Below, in pieces: positions 55,140-63,289 of a DNA stretch of 64,000 nt; position 1 is the first letter of the stretch, and each line of letters begins with the position of its first letter. The notes beneath the pieces were generated by a model, which saw only the letters and a program-made list of their open reading frames with translations, did no database searches and had not been told where the DNA came from. Made by a program: the position numbers and the translations under genes. The DNA is from Segnochrobactrum spirostomi (GTDB lineage Bacteria; Pseudomonadota; Alphaproteobacteria; Rhizobiales; Segnochrobactraceae), in the NCBI RefSeq assembly GCF_009600605.1, contig NZ_VWNA01000001.1:1240001-1304000 (forward strand), read 5' to 3'.

Positions 55140-55913
55140 ATGTCGGGCTCGAGCGGGACCATGGCAGAGCGGGCGGCGGGCGGCACGGTCGATCCGGCGG
55201 AGGTCGCGCGCTTCGCCGCCATCGCCGACGAGTGGTGGGACCCGACCGGCAAGTTCGCGCCGCTGCACCGCTTCAACCCGGTGCGCCTCGCCTACGTGAA
55301 GGAGACCGTCTGCCGCCACTTCGGGCGGGCCGAGACGGACACTCTCGCCTTCCGTGGCCTGCGCATGCTCGACATCGGGTGCGGCGGCGGCCTCCTGTCC
55401 GAGCCCCTCGCCCGCCTCGGGGCGAGCGTGGTCGGCGCCGATCCGTCGGAAACCAACATCTCCGTCGCATCGCTGCACGCCGGCGATGCCGGGCTCGCCA
55501 TCGATTATCGCGCGACGACCGCGGAAGCCCTCGCCGAGGCCGGCGAAGGCTTCGACGTCGTGTTCGCCATGGAGGTCGTCGAGCACGTCGCCGACGTGTC
55601 GGCGTTCATCGCCGCCTCGGCCGGCATGGTCCGGCCCGGCGGCCTGTTCTTCGCGGCGACCCTCAACCGGACCCGCAAGGCCTACGCGCTCGCCATCGTC
55701 GGCGCCGAATATGTGCTGGGCTGGCTGCCGCGCGGCACCCATTCGTTCGACAAGTTCGTCACGCCGGACGAACTCGAGGCGGCGACGACGGCGGCCGGCC
55801 TCGAGACGATCGAGAAGACCGGCGTCGTGTTCGATCCGATGCGCAACCGCTGGAACCGCTCCGCCCGCGATCTCGACGTCAATTACATGCTGGCAGCGGA
55901 ACGGCCGCGCTGA
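55140..55913 (+). CDS. ubiG: Ubiquinone biosynthesis O-methyltransferase
   Basis: A class I SAM methyltransferase for both O-methylation steps of ubiquinone synthesis. The 257-aa protein begins [35 protein letters not shown], the UbiG signature, then SAM motif [19 protein letters not shown] (~77-95), AMEVVEHV and TLNRT, with the C-terminal [18 protein letters not shown]. The ATG at 55140 is preceded by AGGAGAACGGAC. Divergent from lysC, a pairing often seen in alphaproteobacteria. Confidence 0.95.
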   Translation: MSGSSGTMAERAAGGTVDPAEVARFAAIADEWWDPTGKFAPLHRFNPVRLAYVKETVCRHFGRAETDTLAFRGLRMLDIGCGGGLLSEPLARLGASVVGADPSETNISVASLHAGDAGLAIDYRATTAEALAEAGEGFDVVFAMEVVEHVADVSAFIAASAGMVRPGGLFFAATLNRTRKAYALAIVGAEYVLGWLPRGTHSFDKFVTPDELEAATTAAGLETIEKTGVVFDPMRNRWNRSARDLDVNYMLAAERPR

Positions 55914-55955
55914 AGGCGCGCCATTCCGGCCGCAGCCGTCTCAGGCGCGGTCTAC

Positions 55956-56435
55956 TCAGTTGCGATCTTCGGGCAGCAGCGGCAGCGGCGCGATCTCGAC
56001 GCCCTCCTCGAGCAGCGCCTTGACGTCCTCGGCGGACGCCTCGCCGTAGATACCGCGGGCTTCCGTCTCGCCGTAATGGATCTTGCGTGCCTCTTCGGGG
56101 AAGCTCTTGCCGACATAATCGGCATTGGCCTCGACGGCCTTGCGCAGTTCGCGCATCGCCTCGACCAGGGCAACCGCGCGCGGATCCGAGAGGATCGGCG
56201 CCGCCGCGACGGGAACCGGAGCGCTCGTCTCAGGCACCGCCGGAACAGGAACCTCGCGGGTCTCGCGACGGCCGCTCGCGATCGCCGGGGCCATCAGGGC
56301 CCGGCGCACGTGCGTCGAGCCGCACACCGGACACGGCACCAGGCCCTTCGCGACCTGATCGTCGAAATCGGAGGAGGACCGGAACCAGCCCTCGAACGCA
56401 TGCTCGTCGGCACAGACGAGACTGTAATGGATCAC
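55956..56435 (-). CDS. DUF1178 family protein
   Basis: A 159-aa protein of unknown function. The N-terminus VIHYSLVCADEHAFEGWFRSS and CPVCGS (C35/C38, with C8) form a zinc-ribbon-like element. The middle is Pro/Ala-rich (~60-85), and the C-terminus is acidic with SFPEEARKIHYGETEARGIYGEAS, which is conserved in the family. The GTG start overlaps the stop of the nitrilase-like gene as GTGA, so the two are coupled. Such a pair is common in alphaproteobacteria. Confidence 0.87.
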   Translation of the reverse strand: MIHYSLVCADEHAFEGWFRSSSDFDDQVAKGLVPCPVCGSTHVRRALMAPAIASGRRETREVPVPAVPETSAPVPVAAAPILSDPRAVALVEAMRELRKAVEANADYVGKSFPEEARKIHYGETEARGIYGEASAEDVKALLEEGVEIAPLPLLPEDRN

Positions 56436-57283
56436 GCTACGCTCTCCACGAGGCGCGGCGCCGTGGACGGGGCGAAGGCGCGCTCGTTCTTCAAAGCAGG
56501 AATGCGGCCGCGCGCCTCGTCGACGAGGGCCGGATCGATCTCGGCCACGATGATGCCGGGCTCCGTGGCGGCCTCGGCGAGGACACGGCCCCACGGGTCG
56601 ACGATAAGGCTGTGGCCGTAGGTCTCGCGGCCGTCCTCGTGCTGACCGGCCTGCGCCGCCGCCACGACGAAGGCGCCGTTCTCGATGGCCCGGGCGCGCA
56701 GGAGCACGTGCCAGTGCGCCTCGCCGGTCTGACGGGTGAACGCCGCCGGAACCGAGAGCAGACCGGCACCGGCCTTGGCATGGCCGCGGAACAGATGCGG
56801 GAAGCGCAGATCGTAGCAGATCGCGAGACCGAGGCGGATGTCGGCGAGATCGGTGACCACCGCGACGTCGCCCGGCTGGTAGGTCGCGGATTCGCGCCAG
56901 CTTTCGCCGTTCGCCAGATCGACGTCGAACATGTGGATCTTGTCGTAGCGCGCCGCGACGGTGCCGTCCGGCCCGATGACGAAGCCGCGGTTGGCGACGG
57001 CGCCGTCGGGCCGGCGGATCGCGAACGACCCGATGTGCAGGGTGATCCCGAGCTCACGGGCGAGCCCCTTGAGGGTGGCGAGGCCTTGGTCCGCCTCCTC
57101 GAGGGCGATCTTGTCGAACAGGGCCGCCCGGTCGCGCTCCAGGAGATTGGTCATCTCCGGCGTCTGCACATAGACCGCGCCGGCGGCCGCCGCCTCGCGG
57201 ATCAGGGCTTCGGCGGTCGCGACGTTCTCCGCCGGCGAGCGGCTCGAGCGCATCTGGACGCAGGCGGCACGGAAGGGAGCCAT
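56432..57283 (-). CDS. Carbon-nitrogen hydrolase (nitrilase superfamily, Nit-like)
   Basis: The 283-aa cytosolic hydrolase has the catalytic Glu in TPEMTN (~43), Lys in RYDKIHMFDVD (~112) and Cys in LAICYDLRFPHLFRG (~146). The wording of the latter motifs matches the Nit1/Nit2 branch, whose members remove deaminated glutathione or omega-amides. That specificity is inferred from the branch only. The ATG at 57283 lies behind AGAGGA. It is between grxC upstream and the DUF1178 gene downstream, a neighbourhood that fits glutathione housekeeping. Confidence 0.88.
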   Translation of the reverse strand: MAPFRAACVQMRSSRSPAENVATAEALIREAAAAGAVYVQTPEMTNLLERDRAALFDKIALEEADQGLATLKGLARELGITLHIGSFAIRRPDGAVANRGFVIGPDGTVAARYDKIHMFDVDLANGESWRESATYQPGDVAVVTDLADIRLGLAICYDLRFPHLFRGHAKAGAGLLSVPAAFTRQTGEAHWHVLLRARAIENGAFVVAAAQAGQHEDGRETYGHSLIVDPWGRVLAEAATEPGIIVAEIDPALVDEARGRIPALKNERAFAPSTAPRLVESVA

Positions 57284-57319
57284 GATCGGTCCTCTGAAAG
57301 AGCGGGCCAAAGCCGGATG

Positions 57320-57574
57320 TCAGGCGGCGAGCAGCGGATCGAGCTTGCCGTCGCGGTCGAGCGCATAGAGGTCGTCGCAGCCGCCGACGTGGGTCGGGCC
57401 GACGAAGATCTGCGGGAAGGTGGAGCGGCCGCTGCGCTCGATCATCGCGCTGCGCAGATCCGGATTCCCGGTCGCGTCGATCTCCTCGAACGCAACGCCC
57501 TTCTTGGCGAGCAGGCTCTTCGCCGCGGTGCAATAGCCGCAGCCTTGACGGGTGTAGATGAGGACGTGGGCCAT
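57320..57574 (-). CDS. grxC: Glutaredoxin 3
   Basis: An 84-aa thiol oxidoreductase that reduces disulfides with glutathione. The active site is CGYC in YTRQGCGYCTAAKSLL, with the GSH-binding TFPQIFVG (cis-Pro) and GGCDDLYAL. The ATG at 57574 begins directly at the family start; the upstream extension is noncoding-like. It is followed by the nitrilase-like gene and preceded by comF, all in one direction. Confidence 0.94.
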   Translation of the reverse strand: MAHVLIYTRQGCGYCTAAKSLLAKKGVAFEEIDATGNPDLRSAMIERSGRSTFPQIFVGPTHVGGCDDLYALDRDGKLDPLLAA

Positions 57575-57657
57575 GGCGAACTCGTAGCCGGAACAGCGGA
57601 CCCGAACAGATGCGGCGGCCGGCGTCCGCACGCCGCATCCGCCGCCGATGGATCAGT

Positions 57658-58500
57658 TTATATTGGCTCGTCGGCCCGGTTCACAACCCTCGCGAAGACG
57701 AGGACGTCGATCCGAGCGGGCCGCGCCTTCCTGAGCCCCTTGACCGCCGCCGCGACGGTGGCGCCGGAGGTCAGCACGTCGTCGACGAGGACGATCCGGC
57801 GGCCCGCCACCGCCGCGAGGGCGACGTCCGGCACGCGGAAAGCGCCCGCCACGTTCTGCGCCCGCGCCGCCGCATCGAGGCCGACCTGACGGGCCGTCGC
57901 CCGGGTGCGGACCAAGGCGAACGGGTCGACGGCGACCCGCGCCGCCGCGCCGATGCGGGCGGCGAGCAGCGCCGATTGGTTGAACCGCCGAGACCACAGC
58001 CGCCAGCGGTGCAGCGGGACGGGCACCAGGAGATCGGCGTCGTCGAGCAGATCGCGGCCGGCCCGCGTCATCATCCGCGCCATCGTCTCCGCCATCTCCA
58101 GCCGGTCGCGATATTTGAGCGCGTGGATGAGGCGCTTGGCGCCGTCGTTGAAGATTACGGCGGCCCGCGCCCGGTCATAAGGCGGCGGATCGGCGATCGC
58201 CTCGGCGGACAGCGCGCCGGGGCCGATATCGAAGGCGAACGGCGTGCCGAGCCTTTCGCAGAACGGCCGCTCGATGAAACGCAGGGACGACCAACAGCCG
58301 GCGCACAGCGCGCCGAAATCGGCGACCGGCGCATGACAGACGACGCAAGCCGGCGGCAGCGCGAGGTCGACGAGGCGGCGGGCGAGCCGGCGCGGAAGCG
58401 CGGCCGCCTGCGGTCCGAGACCGTCCCGGCGGCGCGGCGGCGGGGCCGGTTCGTCCGCCCCGATCGGCGTCCATAGCCACGGCATCGATCCCGTTCCCAT
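57658..58500 (-). CDS. ComF family phosphoribosyltransferase-like protein
   Basis: A ~280-aa protein of the ComF/GntX family. The N-terminal part has a CxxC zinc-like element (CVVCHAPV ... LCAGCW), and the C-terminal PRTase-like domain has the PRPP-binding motif IVLVDDVLTSGATV. Also VPVPLHRWRLWSRRFNQS, typical of ComF. The role ranges from competence to recycling of DNA bases in relatives; here it is unknown. The start is uncertain between the ATG at 58500, an ATG five codons later, and a GTG at 58557. It is read in the direction of grxC. Confidence 0.88.
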   Translation of the reverse strand: MGTGSMPWLWTPIGADEPAPPPRRRDGLGPQAAALPRRLARRLVDLALPPACVVCHAPVADFGALCAGCWSSLRFIERPFCERLGTPFAFDIGPGALSAEAIADPPPYDRARAAVIFNDGAKRLIHALKYRDRLEMAETMARMMTRAGRDLLDDADLLVPVPLHRWRLWSRRFNQSALLAARIGAAARVAVDPFALVRTRATARQVGLDAAARAQNVAGAFRVPDVALAAVAGRRIVLVDDVLTSGATVAAAVKGLRKARPARIDVLVFARVVNRADEPI

Positions 58501-58721
58501 CCGCAGGCCGCGGGTCGGAGCCGGCGGCCGAGCCGGCGGGACCGCGATTGCCTGCACCCCTCTCGAGACCTATCTCACGGACTATCCTCGCGGACGGGCG
58601 GCGAGGCAAGGAGCGGCCGGCCGGGGTGGCGCACGCAACGGGCTCGACCCGGCGTCCGGGGGCTGATAGGTCCTCGCGCCGGCGCCTCTCACCGGAAACC
58701 GATCATGACCGTCACCCCCTG

Positions 58722-59615
58722 GTGTTCGATCGCAGGCTCGTCGCCGAGCGTCGGCGGCGCGCGTTCGCGGGCGGCGGCAGCGCCGATTTCCTGATGTCCT
58801 ACGTCGCCGAGGACGTGGCGCTGCGGCTCGCCGCCGTCAGCCGGCATTTTCCCGTGGCGGTCGATCTCGGCAGCGGCGGCGCCGTCGCCGATGTGCTCAC
58901 CTCGAGCGGCAAATGCGACACGGTCTGGCGCGCCGACGCCCTCGCCGCCGGTCCAGGCCGGCCCGACTTGGTGCTCGACGAAGAGGCGCTGCCGTTCGCG
59001 CCGGCCAGCCTCGACCTCGTCGTCGCGACCCTCACCCTCCAGGCGGTCAACGACCTGCCGGGGAGCTTCGCCCAGATCCGCCGCGCCCTGAAGCCGGACG
59101 GCCTGATGCTCGCGGCGGTCGCCGGCGGCGATACCCTGACGGAGTTGCGCGAGAGCCTGCTCGCCGCCGAGGTGGAGCTGACCGGCGGCGCGAGCCCCCG
59201 CGTCGCCCCGTTCGCCGATCTCCGGGCGCTGGCGAGCCTGTTGCAGCGGGCCGGTTTCGCGCTCCCCGTCGCCGACACCGATCGGCTCACCGTGCGCTAT
59301 CCGAACCTGTTCGCCCTGATGGCCGATCTGCGCGCCCTCGGCGCCACCAGCAGCCTGACCGACCGGCTGCGGGTGCCGGCGCGGCGGGCGCTCCTCGTCC
59401 GCGCCGCCGAGATCTATGCCGAACGCTTCTCCGATCCGGACGGCCGCATCCGGGCGACGGTCGAGATCGTCTCGCTGTCCGGCTGGGCGCCCCACGAAAG
59501 CCAGCAGAAGCCGCTTGCGCCGGGCTCCGCCAAGACCCGCCTCGCCGACGCCCTCGGCGCGACCGAACGGCCGGCCGGGGAAAAGGCCGGCGACGGCGGC
59601 GGCGGTCGGACCTGA
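58722..59615 (+). CDS. BioC-like SAM-dependent methyltransferase
   Basis: The ~297-aa class I methyltransferase opens LVFDRRLVAERRRRAFA, the pattern of the alphaproteobacterial BioC/NDUFAF5-like proteins, and has a SAM region VAVDLGSGGAVADVL and LDLVVATLTLQAVNDLPGSF. In this family members may hydroxylate or methylate; the exact reaction is unknown here. A GTG at 58722 keeps the frame intact. Alternatively an ATG at 58705 behind GGAAA would start MTVTPLVFDRRL if one C is added to the five-C run 58715-58719, which is an attractive reading given similar defects elsewhere. It is divergent from comF. Confidence 0.82.
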   Translation: MFDRRLVAERRRRAFAGGGSADFLMSYVAEDVALRLAAVSRHFPVAVDLGSGGAVADVLTSSGKCDTVWRADALAAGPGRPDLVLDEEALPFAPASLDLVVATLTLQAVNDLPGSFAQIRRALKPDGLMLAAVAGGDTLTELRESLLAAEVELTGGASPRVAPFADLRALASLLQRAGFALPVADTDRLTVRYPNLFALMADLRALGATSSLTDRLRVPARRALLVRAAEIYAERFSDPDGRIRATVEIVSLSGWAPHESQQKPLAPGSAKTRLADALGATERPAGEKAGDGGGGRT

Positions 59616-59731
59616 CGCTCGTCGGAATCCGGGGCAAAGAGCCAACGGTTGCGCGCCGCCCCGGGAGGCGCCATGGTCGCGGCAGCGTCCCGCCGGCTCC
59701 GCGTGCCGGCCCCATACGAGACCGAACGTCG

Positions 59732-60109
59732 ATGCCCATTCTCGCCTTCAGCCCCCGGAGCCTCGCCCTCGTCGCCCTCGCGACGCTCGCCGCCCTCGCG
59801 GCCGCGCTCGCGCTGCGCTACGGGCTGATCGACGTCACCGCGATCGCCCAATCGTGCGAGGCCGGCGAGAGCTCGATCCGCTGCTCGGTGCGCTTCGCCT
59901 TCAACGAGGGCTTCCGCACCCTTTATCCGGGATTGCTCGCCGTGCTGGTCGGGCTCGCGACGTTGGTGCGCCCCAGCGTCGGGCTGTTCGGCGCCACGCT
60001 GGTTCTTTCGGCGCTCTGCCTCGTTCTGTTCAGCGCGTGGCCGGGCGCGCTCGCGCTGACGCTCGCGATCCTCTCGCTCGCTAGGCCCGTGCGCCGCGCC
60101 ACGGCCTGA
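59732..60109 (+). CDS. Small membrane protein of unknown function
   Basis: A 125-aa protein with about three to four hydrophobic helices (~8-30, 62-80, 83-100, 103-118) and a loop with two cysteines (AQSCEAGESSIRCSVRF). No family is recognised. It follows the methyltransferase by 116 bp, and its last 29 bp overlap the end of the GH17-like gene on the opposite strand. Codon use agrees with the neighbours. Confidence 0.7.
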   Translation: MPILAFSPRSLALVALATLAALAAALALRYGLIDVTAIAQSCEAGESSIRCSVRFAFNEGFRTLYPGLLAVLVGLATLVRPSVGLFGATLVLSALCLVLFSAWPGALALTLAILSLARPVRRATA

Positions 60110-61691
60110 GCGCCGCGGCGAGCGCCAGGAAGGCAAGCGAGAACAGGATCGCCTGCCAGTTCTGCAGGCCCTCGTTGACGACGACACCGATCGCCCCGAC
60201 GGCGAGGAGAAGCCCCACGATGCGCTCGGCCCGCGAGGCGGCGCCGATCACCGGCACGACGAGAAGCGCCACGGCGGGCACCGCGAAGCCGGAGAACTGG
60301 AAGTCGCGATAGCGCGAATCGATCAGCATCGCGATGAGGGTCGGCAGGCCGATCGCGATCGTCAGCACGAGACCCCAGCCGATCGTCCGGCCGATCCAGT
60401 CGGTCTTCCCGCCCGCGGGATCGGCGCCGAGCACCGCCGCGAGCCCGGGCCGCGTGCCGCCCCGCGCCAGCGCGAGAACCGCAAGCGGCGCCAGCACGAT
60501 CCCGAGCGCGAGCAGCAGGCCCGAGAACAGCCAATCCCACTGATCGAGGCTGATGACGGGGATTTCCTCGACCCACCACGGCAGCGCCAGACCGGTGACG
60601 AGCGCGAGGACGACGACCTTGGCCCGGTCGGCGCCGCGCGTCCGCCGGCCGAGCAGCACGAGGCCCGCCGCCGCGACGACGCCGAGCGCGCCCTGCCACA
60701 GCCAACCGGGATGGTCGCTGATCGGCTCGCCCCAGGTGAACTTCTTGGCGCCCTGATCGTCGAGCACGCCCCAATGGCCGCCGACGGTGCCTTCGAGCAG
60801 CCGCTTCCACGGCTGATCGAGCGCCTCGATGAGATTGTAATCCCAGCCGTTCGTCTTCGAGAGGGCGACGATGTCGGTGAGGAACTTGACCTGATCGGAG
60901 GGCGACGGCAGCGCACCCTCGCGCATCCGGCCGCGGCTCGGCCAGCCCGTCTCGCCGATCAGGATCGGCTTGCCGGGCGGCAGCAGCGCCTGGACGTCGC
61001 GGTAGATCTTGGCGACGTGGTCGCGGGCCTGACCGACCGGGATCGGCTGGTTCTCCCAATAGGGGAGCATGTGGATGGTGACGAAATCGACCTCGGGGGC
61101 GAGCGCGGCGTTCGCCTCCCAGAATTCCCACACGTCGGCATAGGTGACGGGGATCGGCTTGACCGCCTGCCGCACGGTGCGGATCGCCTCGGCGAGCGTT
61201 GCGACCGGCAGGTCGCGGCGCAGCAGCACCTCGTTGCCGACGACGAAGCCGCGGATGGTGTCCGGATAGGCCTTGGCGAGCTCGATCGCGGTCGCGATCT
61301 CCTTGGCGTTGTCGGTCCGGTTGCGGCTGAGCCAGACGCCCTGGAGAACCTTGAGGCCGTGCTTGGCCGCGAGCTCCGGCACCGCGGCGAGGCCCTGCCC
61401 CGTCGAATAGGTGCGCACGCACGAGGTGACCTTGGAGAGTTCCCCGAGCTGGCGGTCGATCTGATCGGGCGGGATCGTCAAGGTCGGATCGAACGGGGTC
61501 TGATCGCCCTCGTACGGCGCGTAGGAGAGGCACGCCATCTTCTCGCCTGGGGCGAGGGGCGACGGCGGCACCGGGACCGGCCGGCCGAGCCACCACCACG
61601 CGGCGGCGACCAGAACCGCCACGACGGCGGCAGCGAGAAGACCGGCGGGAACGCGCGGCGCGGAAGCAACGATCGGGGAACCGTCCGTCAT
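60081..61691 (-). CDS. GH17-like beta-1,3-glucanase fused to a membrane domain
   Basis: A 536-aa protein with a N-terminal membrane anchor (~16-36) and a periplasmic GH17-type barrel (~50-325). FVVGNE carries the acid/base E154 and ILIGETGWPS the nucleophile E247. The C-terminal 200 residues hold six or more hydrophobic helices. Related proteins in rhizobia are linked with cyclic beta-1,3/1,6-glucan metabolism; that link is only an inference here, since no ndvB-like gene is in the window. It may act as a transglycosylase or a hydrolase. It overlaps the preceding small gene by 29 bp at the 3' end. Confidence 0.82.
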   Translation of the reverse strand: MTDGSPIVASAPRVPAGLLAAAVVAVLVAAAWWWLGRPVPVPPSPLAPGEKMACLSYAPYEGDQTPFDPTLTIPPDQIDRQLGELSKVTSCVRTYSTGQGLAAVPELAAKHGLKVLQGVWLSRNRTDNAKEIATAIELAKAYPDTIRGFVVGNEVLLRRDLPVATLAEAIRTVRQAVKPIPVTYADVWEFWEANAALAPEVDFVTIHMLPYWENQPIPVGQARDHVAKIYRDVQALLPPGKPILIGETGWPSRGRMREGALPSPSDQVKFLTDIVALSKTNGWDYNLIEALDQPWKRLLEGTVGGHWGVLDDQGAKKFTWGEPISDHPGWLWQGALGVVAAAGLVLLGRRTRGADRAKVVVLALVTGLALPWWVEEIPVISLDQWDWLFSGLLLALGIVLAPLAVLALARGGTRPGLAAVLGADPAGGKTDWIGRTIGWGLVLTIAIGLPTLIAMLIDSRYRDFQFSGFAVPAVALLVVPVIGAASRAERIVGLLLAVGAIGVVVNEGLQNWQAILFSLAFLALAAALRPWRGARA

Positions 61692-61961
61692 GAAGGGGAA
61701 TGAGCCTCGGCTGACAACGCACCGGACGGAGCCGCCCGGCCGGGTTCGCGATTAGCACGTCTTTCGCACGAGCGTGCAAGAGGCCGTGCGCGGACGAACC
61801 CCGCCTTCCGCGCCTCGAAGCCCCGTTGCGGCCTCATCGATTGACCCGACGCACCGTCGGGGCCGTCTTCGAGTGTGCCGGATCGCGTCCGATTTCGACG
61901 GCTCCTTGAGCGACGCGGCTCACATGCTCTGTGGCAACGGAGCCGCATCGTAGGCCACCCC

Positions 61962-62102
61962 ACCCTTCTCCCCGTCGGGGAGAAGGTGCCCCGAAGGGGC
62001 GGATGAGGGGCTTTTTACTTTACTGGCAATACCTTAAGCAGGGCAGACGCACCCCTCATCCGGCCCTGTCGGCCCACCTTCTCCCCGCAAGCGGGGCGAA
62101 GG
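61962..62102. repeat. REP-like inverted repeat pair, family 1, copy c
   Basis: Left element 61962-62010 and right element 62052-62102, imperfect reverse complements flanking a 41-bp AT-rich spacer. Unlike copies a and b it lies between divergent genes. Confidence 0.85.
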
Positions 62103-62173
62103 GAGAGGCGGTGTCCGTTCGTCTGGCACGCCGTAGCCGGAGAGCCGCGATCTCGGTGGAGGCCGCCCCGGGG

Positions 62174-62194
62174 TTCCCGCCACAAGGGCGGGAA
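62174..62194. repeat. Short hairpin TTCCCGCC / GGCGGGAA
   Basis: An 8-bp stem with a 5-nt loop followed by TGACGG. The form (ttcccgc...gcgggaatgac) is a common short palindromic intergenic element in alphaproteobacterial genomes. Confidence 0.6.
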
Positions 62195-62410
62195 TGACGG
62201 TGGAGAGCAAAGTGCATCGCGGCAAGATCCTGACAGCACGAAAGTCGCCGGCGGGGCGGTGATAGCCCCGCACTCCCGCACCGCCCTTTCGGTCTTCCGT
62301 TTGCGGCCGCCTTCCGCCATATAGAGCCGGCGGAGGGCTCGCGGAGCCGCCTTTTTCCGGTCGTCCGAGCCGCCGCCACACTTGAAGCCCGTCGTCCCGA
62401 AAGCCGCGTC

Positions 62411-63289
62411 ATGTCCGCCCGCCTCCCCGTCTTCAAGATGAACGGCATCGGCAACGCCATCGCCGTCGTCGATCTGCGCGCCGGCGGCGCCCCGCTCAGC
62501 GCGGACGAGGCGCGTGCCCTCGCGGCCCCGGAGCGAGGCCTCCGCTTCGATCAGTTGATGGCGATCCATCCTGCCGACACCGACGGGACCGACGGCACCA
62601 TCCGCATCTACAATTCCGACGGCACCGACGCCGGCGCCTGCGGCAACGGCATGCGCTGCGTCGCCGACGTTCTCTTCGCGTCGGGCGTGATCGAGCCGAT
62701 CGTCCTGCGCACCCGCGCCGGAACGCTTCTGTGCAGCCGCGCACCGGGCGGCCTCTTCACCATCGACATGGGCGCGCCGCGCTTCGCCTGGAGCGAGATC
62801 CCACTCGCCCATGCCGTCGCCGACACCAATGCCGTCGCCGTGCCGCTGCCGGCCGGTGCCCCCACGCTCGGCCCGGCGACCGTCGTCAACATGGGCAATC
62901 CCCACGCCGTCTTCTGGGTCGACGACCTCGCCGCGATCGACCTCGCGAGCCTCGGCCCCACGATCGAGCGCCACCCGCTCTTTCCCGACCGCGTCAACGT
63001 CTCGTTCGCGCAGGTCCTCTCGCCCGAGGCGATCCGCCTCGCGGTGTGGGAGCGCGGGGCCGGCGCGACGCGGGCCTGCGGCTCGGCCGCCTGCGCCGTC
63101 GCGGTCGCCGCCGCGCGCACCGGGCGGACCGGACGGCGGGTTTCGATCACGCTGCCCGGCGGCACCCTCGCCATCCACTGGCGACCGGGCGACGACCACG
63201 TCCTGATGACCGGCCCGACCGAGACCGAGGCCGTCGGCGAGATCGACCGCGACACCCTCACCGTCACCCTCGGGCGGAGCGCCGCCTGA
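62411..63289 (+). CDS. dapF: Diaminopimelate epimerase
   Basis: Interconverts LL- and meso-diaminopimelate for lysine and peptidoglycan synthesis. The 292-aa protein has both catalytic cysteines: C77 in DAGACGNGMRC and C223 in TRACGSAACA. The N-terminus FKMNGIGNAIAVVDLR resembles the usual FxKMxGxGND, though the Asp is replaced by Ala in this copy. The ATG at 62411 gives normal length. mtaB starts at its stop codon (TGATG). Confidence 0.95.
   Translation: MSARLPVFKMNGIGNAIAVVDLRAGGAPLSADEARALAAPERGLRFDQLMAIHPADTDGTDGTIRIYNSDGTDAGACGNGMRCVADVLFASGVIEPIVLRTRAGTLLCSRAPGGLFTIDMGAPRFAWSEIPLAHAVADTNAVAVPLPAGAPTLGPATVVNMGNPHAVFWVDDLAAIDLASLGPTIERHPLFPDRVNVSFAQVLSPEAIRLAVWERGAGATRACGSAACAVAVAAARTGRTGRRVSITLPGGTLAIHWRPGDDHVLMTGPTETEAVGEIDRDTLTVTLGRSAA

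Larger units (their letters stand above)
61692..62410. other. 719-bp divergent spacer (GH17 / dapF) with repeats
   Basis: This spacer holds promoters for the GH17-like gene and for dapF, a family 1 repeat pair (61962-62102) and a further hairpin (62174-62194). No credible gene was found. Confidence 0.6.

Noticed and set aside
61692-62410. Signs of a mobile element in the dapF upstream spacer
   Set aside because: Only short palindromic repeats are present; no transposase fragment, terminal inverted repeats or target duplication was seen.
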